From assembly GCA_902626605.1 (NCBI GenBank), contig CACOFZ010000014.1:1-45282 (forward strand): 45,282 nucleotides of DNA. Reading direction: 5' to 3'. The notes under the pieces are model-generated. The model was given only the letters and a program-made list of their open reading frames with translations, had not been told where the DNA came from and made no database searches. Below are positions 1 to 8,609 of the stretch, piece by piece. This DNA is from an uncultured PS1 clade bacterium (GTDB lineage Bacteria > Pseudomonadota > Alphaproteobacteria > MED-G09). The position numbers were made by a program, and so were the translations under genes. Within the stretch, counting starts at the first letter, position 1; the number at the start of each line of letters is the position of its first letter.

Positions 1-2366
1 CTCAAATAGTTCAAAGTATAGAAAGAATTTTATTTGTAGAGGTTAGAGGTTCTCAGAGAATAGAACCAGATACAATTCGTTCATATATGACTATTAAGCC
101 TGGTGATTTATATAACGAAGAGGTTGTTGATCGGTCTCTAAAAATTTTATTTAATACTGGTCTGTTTGCAGATGTTGCCATTAGATATGAAAATTCAGGG
201 CTTATAGTTTTTGTTGTTGAAAATCCAATTATCAATAGGGTTGATTTTGAGGGGAATAAAGCTCTTAAAACTGACAAATTTGAAGAGGAGGTTGAACTTA
301 GACCAAGGTCTGTATATACACGATCAAAAGTTCAAGCTGATGTACAGAGACTTGTTGAGTTATATAGAAGGTCTGGAAGATTTTCTGCAAAGATAGAACC
401 TAAAGTTATTAGACAACCTCAAAATAGAGTTGATCTAATATTTGAAATAAGTGAAGGACCAACAACTGGAGTTTCATCAATAAACTTTTTAGGTAATAAG
501 AAATTTAAAGATAGAAAATTGAAGGGGAAATTAGTTACCCAAGAGTCAAAATGGTGGAAATTTTTTTCATCTGAAGACTCTTATGATCCAGATAAGCTTG
601 CTTATGACAGAGAACAATTAAGAAAATTTTACTTAGACGAGGGTTATGCTGATTTTCAAGTTCTATCGGCTGTAGCTGAATTAACTAAGGATGGATCAAA
701 TTTTATTATTACATATGTTTTAGATGAAGGAATTGAGTATAAATTTGGTGAGGCAACAATCAGAAGTAGTTTACCAAATATGGATACTGATACATTATTG
801 CCTTTAATTGATCATAGAAAAGATAATAAATATAAAGCTACAGATATAGATTCCTCTATTGATAATATTACATTTGCTGTCGGAGAAGATGGTTATGCAT
901 CTGCTGATGTTAGGCCAAGAGTAAAAAGAAATAAAGAAGAAGCTATTATAGATATAGTTTACATTATTGAAGAAGGCCCAAGAGTTTATATTGAAACTGT
1001 AAACATTAATCAAAATACACGTACACGTGATGAAGTTATTAGACGAGAACTTAGAGTTCTTGAAGGAGATGCATACAATAAAGTTTTAATTGACAGATCA
1101 GAGACAAAAATAAAATCACTCGGTTATTTTAAAGAAGTTGAAGTAAGCGTAAGACCAGGATCAACTGAAGATCGAATGATTGTAGATTTTGATGTTGAAG
1201 AACAACCGACAGGTGAGTTATCTATTGGGGCAGGTTTTTCGTCAGCCGAGAGCTTATTGCTTGAAATTGGAGTATCTGAAAGAAATTTGTTAGGAAGAGG
1301 TCAATCTATTAAATTTAATATTGCTAATTCTGAAAGAAGAAAACAATTTGAAATAGGTTTTACACAACCTTATTTTCTTGGAAGAAGGATGTCTGCAGGC
1401 TTTGATTTATTTCATATTGATAACGATTATAGAAGATATTCCTCTTATAGATCAATGCAGTCTGGAGCATCTATAAGAGCTGTTTGGCCAATGTCTGAAT
1501 TTTCAAATTTATCTGTTTTCTATCGTTATTTTCAAGAGGAAGTATCAAGTTATTTATTTGAAAGTGGTTATAATCTGGCTGATGATTACAACGCCGATAA
1601 ATCAGAGATTGGTTATAGCTATGTTATTGATACTCGTGATGATTATATAGACACTACTTCAGGCTGGACTTTTTCGTTCGGACAAGACCTTGCCGGTTTA
1701 TTAGGCGATTCTGAATACATTAGATCCACAATAGGTGGAAAGTATTATTATGAAATTGCTCAAAATTGGGTATTAAATGTTGGCGCTAATTCTGGTTATG
1801 TTTACAATTATTCAAATAAAAAATTAAGAATTAACGATCGTTTTTTTAAAGGTGGAACAACATTTAGAGGTTTTGACAGGGCAGGTGTTGGTCCAAAGGA
1901 ATTAATCACTGATAGACCGCGTGGTGCAGAATTTTTTGCAATTGGTACAATTGAGCTAACAGTACCTATAGGCCTTCCAGATGAGTTTGGACTTAAAACA
2001 GCTATTTTTAGTGATTTTGGTATTCTTGGTAAGAATGATGATACTGATAGAGTTTTGAATAATCAGCAGGCACAACAAATTCTTTCAGATATAAATGATC
2101 CATTTTATGATCCTATTGCCGTAATTAATTCAGATTATAGCAGCCTTAATGATGCTTGTGCCATTGATAGTGTAGGACTTAATGAGAAATATGGAACTTT
2201 ATGTACTCGTTTTGTTGATGATGCAACTTTTAGAGCTACCGTTGGTATTACATTAAATTGGAATTCACCTTTTGGTCCTATAAGGTTTGATATAGGACGA
2301 GACGTTGTGAGTGAAGATTATGATGACGCTAAATTCTTTAGATTTAGTGGGGGTACTAGATTTTAA
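1..2366 (+). CDS. bamA: Outer membrane protein assembly factor BamA (5' end cut by window)
   Basis: Central component of the BAM complex, which folds and inserts beta-barrel proteins in the outer membrane. The reading frame is open from base 3 upstream of the first ATG (87). Its residues there, including RIEPDTIRSYMTIKPGD, match the first POTRA repeat, so the gene starts outside the window and ATG 87 is internal. Several POTRA repeats are followed by a barrel carrying the conserved RGF loop motif (GGTTFRGFDRAG, about base 1850). The protein ends in an aromatic residue (GGTRF), the usual C-terminal barrel signal. A long loop just before the last strands contains two cysteines (codons 2157-2159 and 2202-2204). 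It heads the bamA-skp-lpxD-fabZ-lpxA-lpxI-lpxB series, as in most alphaproteobacteria. Identification is firm. Confidence 0.97.
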   Translation, partial: QIVQSIERILFVEVRGSQRIEPDTIRSYMTIKPGDLYNEEVVDRSLKILFNTGLFADVAIRYENSGLIVFVVENPIINRVDFEGNKALKTDKFEEEVELRPRSVYTRSKVQADVQRLVELYRRSGRFSAKIEPKVIRQPQNRVDLIFEISEGPTTGVSSINFLGNKKFKDRKLKGKLVTQESKWWKFFSSEDSYDPDKLAYDREQLRKFYLDEGYADFQVLSAVAELTKDGSNFIITYVLDEGIEYKFGEATIRSSLPNMDTDTLLPLIDHRKDNKYKATDIDSSIDNITFAVGEDGYASADVRPRVKRNKEEAIIDIVYIIEEGPRVYIETVNINQNTRTRDEVIRRELRVLEGDAYNKVLIDRSETKIKSLGYFKEVEVSVRPGSTEDRMIVDFDVEEQPTGELSIGAGFSSAESLLLEIGVSERNLLGRGQSIKFNIANSERRKQFEIGFTQPYFLGRRMSAGFDLFHIDNDYRRYSSYRSMQSGASIRAVWPMSEFSNLSVFYRYFQEEVSSYLFESGYNLADDYNADKSEIGYSYVIDTRDDYIDTTSGWTFSFGQDLAGLLGDSEYIRSTIGGKYYYEIAQNWVLNVGANSGYVYNYSNKKLRINDRFFKGGTTFRGFDRAGVGPKELITDRPRGAEFFAIGTIELTVPIGLPDEFGLKTAIFSDFGILGKNDDTDRVLNNQQAQQILSDINDPFYDPIAVINSDYSSLNDACAIDSVGLNEKYGTLCTRFVDDATFRATVGITLNWNSPFGPIRFDIGRDVVSEDYDDAKFFRFSGGTRF

Positions 2367-2404
2367 TGTATAAAAATACTATTAAAGTCTTGATGTATTT
2401 TACG

Positions 2405-2434
2405 TTCAATTAGTGTATAGGTTTTTTATATAAT
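2405..2434 (+). promoter_or_regulatory. Possible promoter in front of skp
   Basis: The 115-bp gap between bamA and skp contains a perfect TATAAT at 2429-2434 with TTCAAT 18 bp upstream at 2405-2410. In DNA this rich in A and T such matches arise by chance, and the -35 match is weak. It would allow skp-lpxD-fabZ-lpxA-lpxI-lpxB to be expressed independently of bamA. Confidence 0.3.
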
Positions 2435-2481
2435 CTATTTAAAAGAATTTTTTTGAATACATCATATATTTGGAGGAAAAT

Positions 2482-3018
2482 ATGAAAAAGTCATTTATTA
2501 CAGCTGCCATAGCGTTTCTTATTGGATTGTCAGCGCCTGTTGATGCAGCAGAAGATGTATTAATTGTAGATAGACAACGTGTTATTTCGCAATCTAAGTC
2601 AGGAACATCTTTGTTTAAACAAGCTGAAGATCTAAATAAAGAATTACGTGAGTTTGTTCAAAAATTAGAGAAAGAATTACAGGCTAAAGGAAAGAATTTA
2701 CAAGAAGAGCAAACCTTATTAGCTCCAGAGGTTTACCAAGAGAGACGAGATGCTCTTGAGGCTGAAATACAAAGCGGACAATTAGAAGCTCAAACAAGAA
2801 GCCAAAAAATTCAAGAAGCAATTCAAAGATCATCCGCATCAATAGAGTCTGTTATGAATCCAATTTTAACTGAAATTGTTAATGAAAAAGGTTCTAAAAT
2901 TCTTTTGGATAGACAAGTAATAATAATTGGTGATCCAAAATTAGATATTTCTGCTGAAGTTGTAAAAAGATTAAATAAAAGGCTTCCTGATATAAAGGTA
3001 ACTATTTCTGACGAATAG
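2482..3018 (+). CDS. skp: Periplasmic chaperone Skp/OmpH
   Basis: Holds unfolded outer membrane proteins in the periplasm for delivery to BamA. The product is about 178 aa with a signal peptide (MKKSFITAAIAFLIGLSAPVDA), followed by the OmpH core and a long Gln/Glu/Lys-rich coiled-coil stretch typical of the jellyfish-shaped trimer. I place the start at ATG 2482: GGAGG at 2472-2476 lies five bases upstream, and an upstream TTG at 2470 would overlap that ribosome binding site. It lies directly after bamA and 11 bp before lpxD, the standard alphaproteobacterial arrangement. Confidence 0.93.
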   Translation: MKKSFITAAIAFLIGLSAPVDAAEDVLIVDRQRVISQSKSGTSLFKQAEDLNKELREFVQKLEKELQAKGKNLQEEQTLLAPEVYQERRDALEAEIQSGQLEAQTRSQKIQEAIQRSSASIESVMNPILTEIVNEKGSKILLDRQVIIIGDPKLDISAEVVKRLNKRLPDIKVTISDE

Positions 3019-3029
3019 GGATTGTTTGT

Positions 3030-4073
3030 ATGAGTGACCCTAGATTTTTTAAAAATTCAGGACCTTTTACCCTAGAAGATATTAATAAATTTTTAGGAAC
3101 AGAATTATCAAATAATAAAGTCAGTAAAGACTTTCTAATTACTGATATAGCTACTTTGAGTAATGCAAAAGAGGGTAGTATCACTTTTTTTCAAGATTTG
3201 AAATATAAGGATGATCTTTTAGTTACCAAAGCAAGTGTTTGTATTTTAAAAAAAGAACACAATGATTATGCTTCTAAAAACTTATCTTTAATTTATTCAG
3301 AAAATCCCTATATGGATTTCACGAAAATATCGCAAAAATTTTATCCTTTTGAATTATTACCTAAATCAACTACAGGAGTTAACTCAAAAGATATTTTTGA
3401 TGAGAGTATTAAACTAGGTAAAGATGTTATTATTGAAAAAGGTGCCGTTATTGGTAAAAACGTTACGATAGGAGATAGAACAACTATTTCCTCTAATAGT
3501 GTAATTGGCATTGGTGTTAAAATAGGATCTGATTGTTATATCGGCTCTAATGTAAATATAACTCATTCAATTATTGGCGATAATAATATAATTCATCAGG
3601 GAACCTCAATAGGTCAAGATGGTTTTGGTTTTTCAATGTCTTCAGAAAGGCATCAAAAAATTCCTCAGGTTGGAAGAGTTATAATTAAAAACAATATAGA
3701 GATTGGATCAAATTGTTGTATTGATAGGGGAAGCCTTCAAGATACTATTATTAAAAATGGTACAAAAATTGATAATTTAGTTCAAATTGCTCATAATTGT
3801 GTAATCGGCGAAAATTGTATTATTGCTGGAATGGTTGGTCTTGCAGGTTCTACCACACTGGAAGATTTTGTTGTAATGGGAGCAAAATCAGGAGCTGTTG
3901 GTCATTTAACAATCGGCAAAGGATCTCAGATTGCTGCTAAGTCTGGTGTAAGTAAAACATTACCTCCAGGTAAAATTTGGGCTGGATTTCCTATTAGAGA
4001 GGTAGAAAAATGGAAAAAAGAAATTTCTACGTTAAGAAAGGCATCGAGGGATAAAAAAAATGAAAAAAAATAA
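3030..4073 (+). CDS. lpxD: UDP-3-O-(3-hydroxyacyl)glucosamine N-acyltransferase LpxD
   Basis: Third acylation-pathway enzyme of lipid A synthesis: it transfers a hydroxyacyl chain from ACP to the 2-amine of UDP-3-O-acylglucosamine in the cytoplasm. At 347 aa it has the family's usual length. An N-terminal uridine-binding domain (about residues 1-100) is followed by many hexapeptide repeats forming a left-handed beta helix. The conserved catalytic-histidine region QIAHNCVIGENCIIAGM is present, and GQDGFGF lies in the middle of the helix. The gene overlaps fabZ by 14 bases, which suggests translational coupling. Confidence 0.96.
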   Translation: MSDPRFFKNSGPFTLEDINKFLGTELSNNKVSKDFLITDIATLSNAKEGSITFFQDLKYKDDLLVTKASVCILKKEHNDYASKNLSLIYSENPYMDFTKISQKFYPFELLPKSTTGVNSKDIFDESIKLGKDVIIEKGAVIGKNVTIGDRTTISSNSVIGIGVKIGSDCYIGSNVNITHSIIGDNNIIHQGTSIGQDGFGFSMSSERHQKIPQVGRVIIKNNIEIGSNCCIDRGSLQDTIIKNGTKIDNLVQIAHNCVIGENCIIAGMVGLAGSTTLEDFVVMGAKSGAVGHLTIGKGSQIAAKSGVSKTLPPGKIWAGFPIREVEKWKKEISTLRKASRDKKNEKK

Positions 4074-4521
4074 AAAATCAATCAATTCAAAAGAAATTCA
4101 TGATCTTATTCCTCACAGGTACCCTTTTTTATTAGTTGATCGAATAGAGGATATTAATGATACATCTTATTGTGTTGGAATTAAAAATGTGACCATCAAT
4201 GAACCATTTTTTCCTGGTCATTTCCCCGGTCATCCAATAATGCCTGGGGTATTAATTATTGAGGCTATGGCTCAAACTGCCAGTGCTTTGGTGGTTCATG
4301 GGTATGATGGTGATACCAGTAATTTATCAGTTTATTTAATGAAAGTTGATAATGCAAAGTTCAGAAAACCTGTTCTTCCTGGCGATCAGTTAATAATGAA
4401 AATAATAAAGGAAAAAAATAAAGGAGATATTTGGCAATTTAACGGAAAATCCTATGTGGATGAAAATTTAGTCTCAGAAGCAATAATAACAGCTATGGTT
4501 GTACGTTTGGGTGAGGTTTAA
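4060..4521 (+). CDS. fabZ: 3-hydroxyacyl-[ACP] dehydratase FabZ
   Basis: Dehydrates beta-hydroxyacyl-ACP in fatty acid elongation and competes with LpxA and LpxD for hydroxyacyl-ACP, so its place inside the lpx operon fits balancing phospholipid against lipid A. The 153-aa product has the hot-dog fold signatures: PHRYPFLLVDRI near the N-terminus, then HFPGHPIMPG with the catalytic His54 and Glu68 in VLIIEAMAQ. The ATG at 4060 lies inside the 3' end of lpxD. The stop codon is one base before the lpxA start. Confidence 0.96.
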   Translation: MKKNKKSINSKEIHDLIPHRYPFLLVDRIEDINDTSYCVGIKNVTINEPFFPGHFPGHPIMPGVLIIEAMAQTASALVVHGYDGDTSNLSVYLMKVDNAKFRKPVLPGDQLIMKIIKEKNKGDIWQFNGKSYVDENLVSEAIITAMVVRLGEV

Positions 4522-4522
4522 A

Positions 4523-5317
4523 ATGAGTTTAATTCACTCTACTGCAATAATAGATAAATCATCAAATATTCACACCGATGCAGAAATTGGACCTTTTTGT
4601 GTAATAGGACCCGATGTTGTGATCGAAGAAAATGTAAAGCTTTTATCAAATGTAGTTATTCAAGGAAAAACAACGATATGCTCTGGTACAAAAGTATGGC
4701 CTTTTACTGTTTTAGGAGGTGACCCTCAAGATTTAAAATTTAAGGGTGAAAAAGGATCTTTAAAAATTGGAAGTAATAACAATATTCGTGAGCATGTAAC
4801 AATGCATATTGGTACTGAAGCAGGTGGTTTAGAAACAAAAGTAGGTGACAATAACCTATTTATGGCTGGAGCACATGTCGCCCATGACTGTGACATTGGA
4901 AATAATTGTGTTCTAGCAAATAATGTAATGATTGCTGGTCATGTTCAAATTGGTGATTGGGCAATTTTAGGGGGTTTATCAGCTGTTCATCAATGGACTC
5001 GAATTGGTTCTCATTCCTTTTTAGGTGGTTTTTCTGCATTAACAAAAGATTTAATACCTTATGGTTTAGCTGTAGGAAATAGAGCAAATTTAGAAGGCTT
5101 AAATTTAACCGGTTTAAGAAGAAGAAATTTTAATAACGAAGAGATTAAACAAGCAAAAAGAGCTTATTCAGTTTTATTTGAAAACGATGAAAATGAATTT
5201 AATAATAGAATTGAAAAACTAAAAACTGAAAATATTAAATCTTCTGTTGTTGAAGAGCTAATTAGTTTTATTACTCAAAAAGGAAGCAGGAGTTACTGTT
5301 TACCTAAAGAATTATAA
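4523..5317 (+). CDS. lpxA: UDP-N-acetylglucosamine O-acyltransferase LpxA
   Basis: First committed step of lipid A synthesis, adding a hydroxyacyl chain to the 3-OH of UDP-GlcNAc. The start is ATG 4523, giving the canonical N-terminus MSLIHSTAIID with GAGG upstream; an extension to 4499 would run back into fabZ. The product is 264 aa: hexapeptide repeats through about residue 190, then the helical C-terminal domain. The catalytic histidine sits in HVAHDCDIGNN. The stop shares one base with the lpxI start. Confidence 0.96.
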   Translation: MSLIHSTAIIDKSSNIHTDAEIGPFCVIGPDVVIEENVKLLSNVVIQGKTTICSGTKVWPFTVLGGDPQDLKFKGEKGSLKIGSNNNIREHVTMHIGTEAGGLETKVGDNNLFMAGAHVAHDCDIGNNCVLANNVMIAGHVQIGDWAILGGLSAVHQWTRIGSHSFLGGFSALTKDLIPYGLAVGNRANLEGLNLTGLRRRNFNNEEIKQAKRAYSVLFENDENEFNNRIEKLKTENIKSSVVEELISFITQKGSRSYCLPKEL

Positions 5318-6135
5318 TGTCTATCGAACGGATAGGAATATACGCAGGAAAGGGTGTGCTTCCTATAAAGGTTGCTGAGAATATAGTTAAATCCAATAAA
5401 AAAGTTTTTATAATAGCTATTAAAGGCTTAACAGACAGAAATATAGAAAAATTCCCTCATCAGTGGATGCGATTTGGTCAAATTGGCCTAGCAATGAGGT
5501 TACTAAAAAAAAATAATTGTAAAAAATTAGTTATTATTGGTGGAGCAAAGATTCCAAATTTCTTTTTTCTTTTTCCTGATTTTTTTGGTTTAAAACTTTT
5601 TTACTCTTTATTCATGATTAGGAAAAAGGGTGATGCAGAAATTATTAAAACAATTATTAATTACATTGAGAATAAAGTTAAAATAAAAATAGTTGGAGCA
5701 GATAATTTCTTAGACGATATTCTTATGATAAAAGGAAACTTAACAAATACTGGTATTAAGAGTTCTAATATTAACGATATTGATTTAGCTATCAAAACTT
5801 GTTCAGAAATTGGTAATAGTGACTCTGGCCAAGCATGTATAGTTTCCAATGGCAAAGCGATAATAACTGAAGATGTAAATGGTACTGATTTTATGCTTTA
5901 TAAGGCACTAAAAGAAAAAAATCATGAAATTTCAGGTGGTTTTTTAATTAAAATGGTGAAGCCAATTCAAGACAATAGAGTAGATTTACCTACAGTTGGC
6001 TTAAATACGTTAAAATTAATAAATCAGTTAGGTTTGGATGGAATAGTTCTTGAAGATAAAAAAGCCTTTCTTGTTGATAAGGACAAAATGATAGAATACG
6101 CAAATCAAAAAAATTTATTTATATATGGAATTTAG
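5317..6135 (+). CDS. lpxI: UDP-2,3-diacylglucosamine pyrophosphatase LpxI
   Basis: Hydrolyses UDP-2,3-diacylglucosamine to lipid X plus UMP. LpxI is the alphaproteobacterial replacement for LpxH and is unrelated to it in fold. The 272-aa protein starts with the family's G-x-Y-A-G-KG pattern (RIGIYAGKGVLP). Near residue 190 it carries the C-terminal signature around GTDFMLYKAL, and later KPIQDNRVDLPTVG. In the usual E-G-T-D stretch the glutamate position reads Asn here (VNGTD). Location between lpxA and lpxB supports the assignment. The ATG overlaps the lpxA stop (TAATG). Confidence 0.93.
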   Translation: MSIERIGIYAGKGVLPIKVAENIVKSNKKVFIIAIKGLTDRNIEKFPHQWMRFGQIGLAMRLLKKNNCKKLVIIGGAKIPNFFFLFPDFFGLKLFYSLFMIRKKGDAEIIKTIINYIENKVKIKIVGADNFLDDILMIKGNLTNTGIKSSNINDIDLAIKTCSEIGNSDSGQACIVSNGKAIITEDVNGTDFMLYKALKEKNHEISGGFLIKMVKPIQDNRVDLPTVGLNTLKLINQLGLDGIVLEDKKAFLVDKDKMIEYANQKNLFIYGI

Positions 6136-6146
6136 AGCTATAAAAA

Positions 6147-7289
6147 TTGAATAATGATAAATTAATATACATAGTAGCTGGAGAACCCTCTGGTGATTTT
6201 ATAGGGTCGGAAATTATATCTGAGCTAATAAAAAAAAATTCAAATTTAAAATTTGATGGTGTAGGAGGTAATTTCATGGAAAATCATGAATTTAGTTCTA
6301 TTTTTCCAATGAGTGATCTCACAGTAATGGGAATTCTCCCAGTTCTGATGAAAATAAATAAATTACTGAAAAGGATTAATCAGGTAACAAAGGATATATT
6401 AATTAAAAAACCAGATTTGGTAATATTAATCGATAGTCCTGATTTTAATCACAGGGTAGCAAAAAGATTAAAGAAAAATTCCTTTAAATCACCAGTAATT
6501 TGTTATGTTGCTCCAACAGTATGGGCTTGGAGACAAAATAGGGTGAAGTCTATGTCGAAAAACTTTGATCACCTACTTTCATTGCTTCCTTTTGAAAAAG
6601 ATTTTTTTATAAAATATGGATTAGAAACAACTTATGTAGGGCACCCTGTTATTCCCAAGTTAAATCAAACCTCTAATAAGAAAAGTTTTAGAGAAACTTA
6701 CAATTTACAGAAAAAACCAATTCTTATATTTCTTCCTGGAAGTAGACAATCTGAAATTAGGCGACATATTAAGCCATTCAAAGATGCGTATAAAGATATT
6801 AAAAAGAAAATCCCTGATGTAGTATTAACGATACCTTCTGAAGAGAAAAATTATAATTTTATAAAAGATGAATTTCAAGATTCAATAATTATCACTAATG
6901 AAAGAGAAAAATTTTGTTTATTTCAAGAGGCTAATGTTGCTTGTGCCTCATCCGGAACCGTAACTTTAGAACTTGGATTATCTTTAATTCCAATGGTTGT
7001 TATCTATAAATTAGATTTCTTGACATGGTCTATAGTAAGCCGACTTGCAAAAGTTCGATTCATTTCTTTAATTAATCTTGTATTAAATAAAAACTCAGTT
7101 CAGGAATTGATACAAAGTAATTGTAACAAAAAGAATATATCCAAGTCTGTTTTAGATTTATTTTTTGATAAAGATGTTATTAAAAATCAGCTTAGTGATT
7201 TGGAGGAATTTAGAAAAATTATAATTGAAGATAAAAAAAATCCCTCTGAAAAAGCGGCAAATAAAATTCTAGAATATTTAAAAGATTAA
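6147..7289 (+). CDS. lpxB: Lipid A disaccharide synthase LpxB
   Basis: Glycosyltransferase (GT19) that condenses lipid X with UDP-2,3-diacylglucosamine to form the tetraacyl disaccharide at the inner membrane. The 380-aa product begins IVAGEPSGDFIGSEI, the conserved family N-terminus, and includes YVAPTVWAWRQNR, a membrane-contacting and catalytic region, and LPGSRQSEI of the nucleotide-binding half. The start appears to be TTG 6147, since no in-frame ATG precedes the conserved block. It is the last gene of the lpx run and ends one base before the oppositely directed gltA. Confidence 0.95.
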   Translation: MNNDKLIYIVAGEPSGDFIGSEIISELIKKNSNLKFDGVGGNFMENHEFSSIFPMSDLTVMGILPVLMKINKLLKRINQVTKDILIKKPDLVILIDSPDFNHRVAKRLKKNSFKSPVICYVAPTVWAWRQNRVKSMSKNFDHLLSLLPFEKDFFIKYGLETTYVGHPVIPKLNQTSNKKSFRETYNLQKKPILIFLPGSRQSEIRRHIKPFKDAYKDIKKKIPDVVLTIPSEEKNYNFIKDEFQDSIIITNEREKFCLFQEANVACASSGTVTLELGLSLIPMVVIYKLDFLTWSIVSRLAKVRFISLINLVLNKNSVQELIQSNCNKKNISKSVLDLFFDKDVIKNQLSDLEEFRKIIIEDKKNPSEKAANKILEYLKD

Positions 7290-7290
7290 A

Positions 7291-8589
7291 TTATCTACTG
7301 TTAATATCTTGATAATCCCTTCCAGGATTCCCAATATATAGTTGTCTTGGTCTTCCAATTCTTTGGCTTTTGTCTTCAATCATTTCATCCCACTGAGAAA
7401 CCCATCCAACAGTTCTTCCAACAGCAAACAATACTGTAAACATTTCCATAGGGAAACCCATAGCTTTCATGACTATTCCCGAATAAAAATCTACATTAGG
7501 ATATAATTTCTTTTCAATAAAATACTCGTCTTCTAGAGCAATTTTTTCTAATTCCATTGCAATTGCTAGCTTTGGATCATTTTTTAGGCCAAGATGATCG
7601 AGAATCTCATGACATGTTTTTTGCATTACTTTAGCTCTTGGATCATAGTTTTTATAAACTCTATGACCAAAACCCATTAATCTAAAGGGATCATTTTTGT
7701 CTTTAGCTTTATTAATAAACTTAGGAATATTTTCTACATTTTCGATTTCGTCAAGCATTCTTAGGCATGCTTCATTAGCTCCACCATGAGCTGCTCCCCA
7801 TAAACATGCAATTCCGGAAGCTATACATGCAAAGGGATTTGCACCAGATGACCCGGCAAGTCTTACTGTTGAGGTTGATGCATTTTGCTCATGGTCAGCA
7901 TGTAGGATAAGTATTTTATCCATAGCCCTAGACATAATTTCATTAACTCCCTTATCTTCAGTTGGAACCCCAAAACACATATTAAGAAAGTTGGATGCAT
8001 AGCTAAGATCATTTTTAGGATAGATAGCTGGTTGACCCAATGAATGCTTGTAAGCCATAGCAGCCAATGTTGGCATTTTTGCTATTAATCGAAAACAAGC
8101 AATTTTTCTCTGTTCAGGATCATTAACATCTGTTGAATCATGATAAAAAGCAGATAAAGCACCTACAACTCCGCACATTATAGCCATTGGATGAGCATCT
8201 GGTCTAAAACCACCAAAAAACCTATTCAGTTGTTCATGAACCATAGTATGATTTGTTATTATACTATCAAATTCCTCAAATTCTTTCTTATTTGGAAGTT
8301 CTCCGTTAAGCAATAAATAGCATGTTTCTAGATAATTACCTTTTTCTGCTAATTGTTCTATTGGGTAACCTCTGTATAGTAATATTCCTTCTTCTCCGTC
8401 AATATAAGTAATAGATGATTTACAGCTTGCTGTTGAAGTAAAACCAGGGTCATAGGTAAATTTGCCAGTATCAGAGTATAGTTTGGAAATATCAATAACA
8501 TCAGGTCCAATAGTTCCTTCGGTAATATTGTAATCTATTTCATTATTATTTAATTTTAATTTAGCATTTTCAGAGCTTTTATCTGACAT
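7291..8589 (-). CDS. gltA: Citrate synthase GltA
   Basis: Condenses oxaloacetate and acetyl-CoA at the entry of the TCA cycle. The 432-aa protein is of the type II, NADH-sensitive class length. It contains [27 protein letters not shown] and [15 protein letters not shown], which carry the active-site histidines and the arginine-rich citrate site. ATG 8589 is preceded by AAGGA. It is transcribed away from gltX (20-bp gap) and its stop faces the lpxB stop with one base between them. Confidence 0.97.
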   Translation of the reverse strand: MSDKSSENAKLKLNNNEIDYNITEGTIGPDVIDISKLYSDTGKFTYDPGFTSTASCKSSITYIDGEEGILLYRGYPIEQLAEKGNYLETCYLLLNGELPNKKEFEEFDSIITNHTMVHEQLNRFFGGFRPDAHPMAIMCGVVGALSAFYHDSTDVNDPEQRKIACFRLIAKMPTLAAMAYKHSLGQPAIYPKNDLSYASNFLNMCFGVPTEDKGVNEIMSRAMDKILILHADHEQNASTSTVRLAGSSGANPFACIASGIACLWGAAHGGANEACLRMLDEIENVENIPKFINKAKDKNDPFRLMGFGHRVYKNYDPRAKVMQKTCHEILDHLGLKNDPKLAIAMELEKIALEDEYFIEKKLYPNVDFYSGIVMKAMGFPMEMFTVLFAVGRTVGWVSQWDEMIEDKSQRIGRPRQLYIGNPGRDYQDINSR

Positions 8590-8609
8590 AACTTATTCCT
8601 TATCATTAA

